Assembly (NCBI GenBank): GCA_945869955.1
Contig: CAMBQP010000017.1
Span: 1-44,189, forward strand
Length of the DNA: 44,189 bases
Origin: Schlesneria paludicola DSM 18645
GTDB taxonomy: Bacteria > Planctomycetota > Planctomycetia > Planctomycetales > Planctomycetaceae
Reading direction: 5' to 3'
Shown one piece after another: positions 43,402 to 44,189 of the stretch. Below the pieces are notes generated by a model. It saw only the letters and a program-made list of their open reading frames with translations. It was not told the DNA's origin and did no database searches. The position numbers and the translations under genes are program-made. Each line of letters begins with the position of its first letter. Within the stretch, counting starts at the first letter, position 1.

Positions 43402-44189
43402 ATGATTCGAATTGATCGACTCGAAGATTTGGTCGACTTTAAAAGGCCACTTGAACCACGCGCCCCCCGCTACGGGCGCGAAACACACCCATACGGCTTT
43501 CACCCCCTCCACAAGAGATCCCGATTGACCGACAGCACCATTCCCTTTCTGCCTGGTCCCACCGCAGGAACCGTCCGCACGGCTGAGGGGACAATTCTGA
43601 CCGTTCCCCCTGGATGGGTTTTGCTTCCCCCCGGAGATGCGGCTTTGACGCGGCGAGTTAAAGCGGCGGGTGATCACTGGGTGGTTGCCGAGAAAAAGGG
43701 ACGCAAGCTGTTTTCACGAGGAGTCTGGACCGCTGCCGAGACGATCGAGCGGATTCAGCAGGACTTGCTCGCCGAACGATCAACCGAAAGTTTCGCCAGG
43801 CGAAAAGAAGGGGACACCCGACGAAGAGAAAAAGTTCAGGCGGAATACGTCGAAGACTTTCACGGAGCGGTTGTCGCGTTTTTGGCGTTTGATCCGCGCT
43901 ATGCGGAACTGGCGGAACAACTGGCCCAGGCAGTGACACTGCATGCGACACCCGTGGGAAGCGGTACAGTTGCCCGGACCAAACGAATCCCGGTCGAGCA
44001 ACGGGCCGAGGCCGCGGTGATTGCCTGGATGCGTCACCAGACGACGGGATACGACAATCTGGTGATTCCAAGAATTCGGGGTGAGCGACGGGAAGTTCGG
44101 CGGATGCTGGCAGCCCGGTCCCGGCAACTGCTCGAACATTATCGGCGAGGCCTTTCTCTCAAAACCAGTTGTCCGCTACAGCAAGCCTT
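43402..44189 (+). CDS. DUF2293 domain-containing protein, 3' end beyond window
   Basis: The frame is open from ATG at 43402 to the last base, giving at least 262 residues. The region IPFLPGPTAGTVRTAEGTIL, VPPGWVLLPPGDAALTRRVK, HWVVAEKKGRKLFSRGVW, and then HATPVGSGTVARTKRIPVE, AVIAWMRHQTTGYDNLVIP and RGERREVRRMLAARSRQLL match DUF2293 proteins. The last part, with many Arg/Lys residues, suggests nucleic acid or nucleotide contact, but the function is unknown. The first 41 residues are basic and less family-like; a TTG at 43525 (starting LTDSTIPFLPGP) may be the true start. It follows rfbD by 17 bases if the ATG is used. Confidence 0.8.
   Translation, partial: MIRIDRLEDLVDFKRPLEPRAPRYGRETHPYGFHPLHKRSRLTDSTIPFLPGPTAGTVRTAEGTILTVPPGWVLLPPGDAALTRRVKAAGDHWVVAEKKGRKLFSRGVWTAAETIERIQQDLLAERSTESFARRKEGDTRRREKVQAEYVEDFHGAVVAFLAFDPRYAELAEQLAQAVTLHATPVGSGTVARTKRIPVEQRAEAAVIAWMRHQTTGYDNLVIPRIRGERREVRRMLAARSRQLLEHYRRGLSLKTSCPLQQA

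Overview
The window looks like chromosomal DNA of a planctomycete (Planctomycetota, probably order Planctomycetales). This rests on family content: PEP-CTERM exported proteins, a DUF1598 protein, a Tat-exported DUF1501 protein, lipoproteins without wider homologues that I recognise, a Fae-family protein, and weak or absent Shine-Dalgarno sites in front of many genes. No rRNA, tRNA, CRISPR array, transposase or integrase was recognised.

Layout. 1-1260: the tail of one PEP-CTERM protein and a complete second one with a strong terminator. 1590-7840 (+): a YHS-like lipoprotein, a membrane-anchored coiled-coil protein, a DUF1598 protein, then a PPK2-type polyphosphate kinase whose stop overlaps the start of a monoacylglycerol-lipase-like hydrolase. 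7840-9390: an intergenic region with a large imperfect inverted repeat, and a minus-strand Fae-like gene with its own terminator. 9390-10904: an exported DUF1254/DUF1214 protein.

11170-17245 (+) is the most notable block: a promoter candidate, cysK, two paralogous family 2B encapsulin shell proteins (HK97-type fold carrying a cyclic-nucleotide-binding-like domain), and a SufS-like cysteine desulfurase with a 222-residue low-complexity N-terminal extension of the kind that loads such enzymes into family 2 encapsulins. Together they predict a two-component protein nanocompartment for sulfur mobilisation or storage: CysK makes cysteine and the encapsulated desulfurase takes sulfur from it.

17680-24116 (+): an unrecognised 650-residue lipoprotein, then a DUF2339 polytopic membrane protein overlapping a DUF3999 protein. 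24165-31170 (-): a GT1-like glycosyltransferase, a Co/Ni ECF importer (cbiM with a fused CbiN-like PDGLE tail, cbiQ, cbiO; overlapping genes), a YbbN/CnoX-like thioredoxin-TPR protein, a CPBP protease and tyrS. 31485-33467 (+): class III fructose-1,6-bisphosphatase. 33711-35503 (-): coaE and prs. 35706-38631 (+): murE and murF, with the meso-diaminopimelate motif in MurE. 38843-40148 (-): a possible small protein and a DUF1501 protein. 40397-44189 (+): a KduD-like dehydrogenase, hemB, rfbD and a DUF2293 gene running off the end.

Coordinates are read by eye. Start codons were moved from the longest open frame where a ribosome-binding site, signal peptide, lipobox or metal-binding N-terminus argued for it; these choices are explained in each entry.
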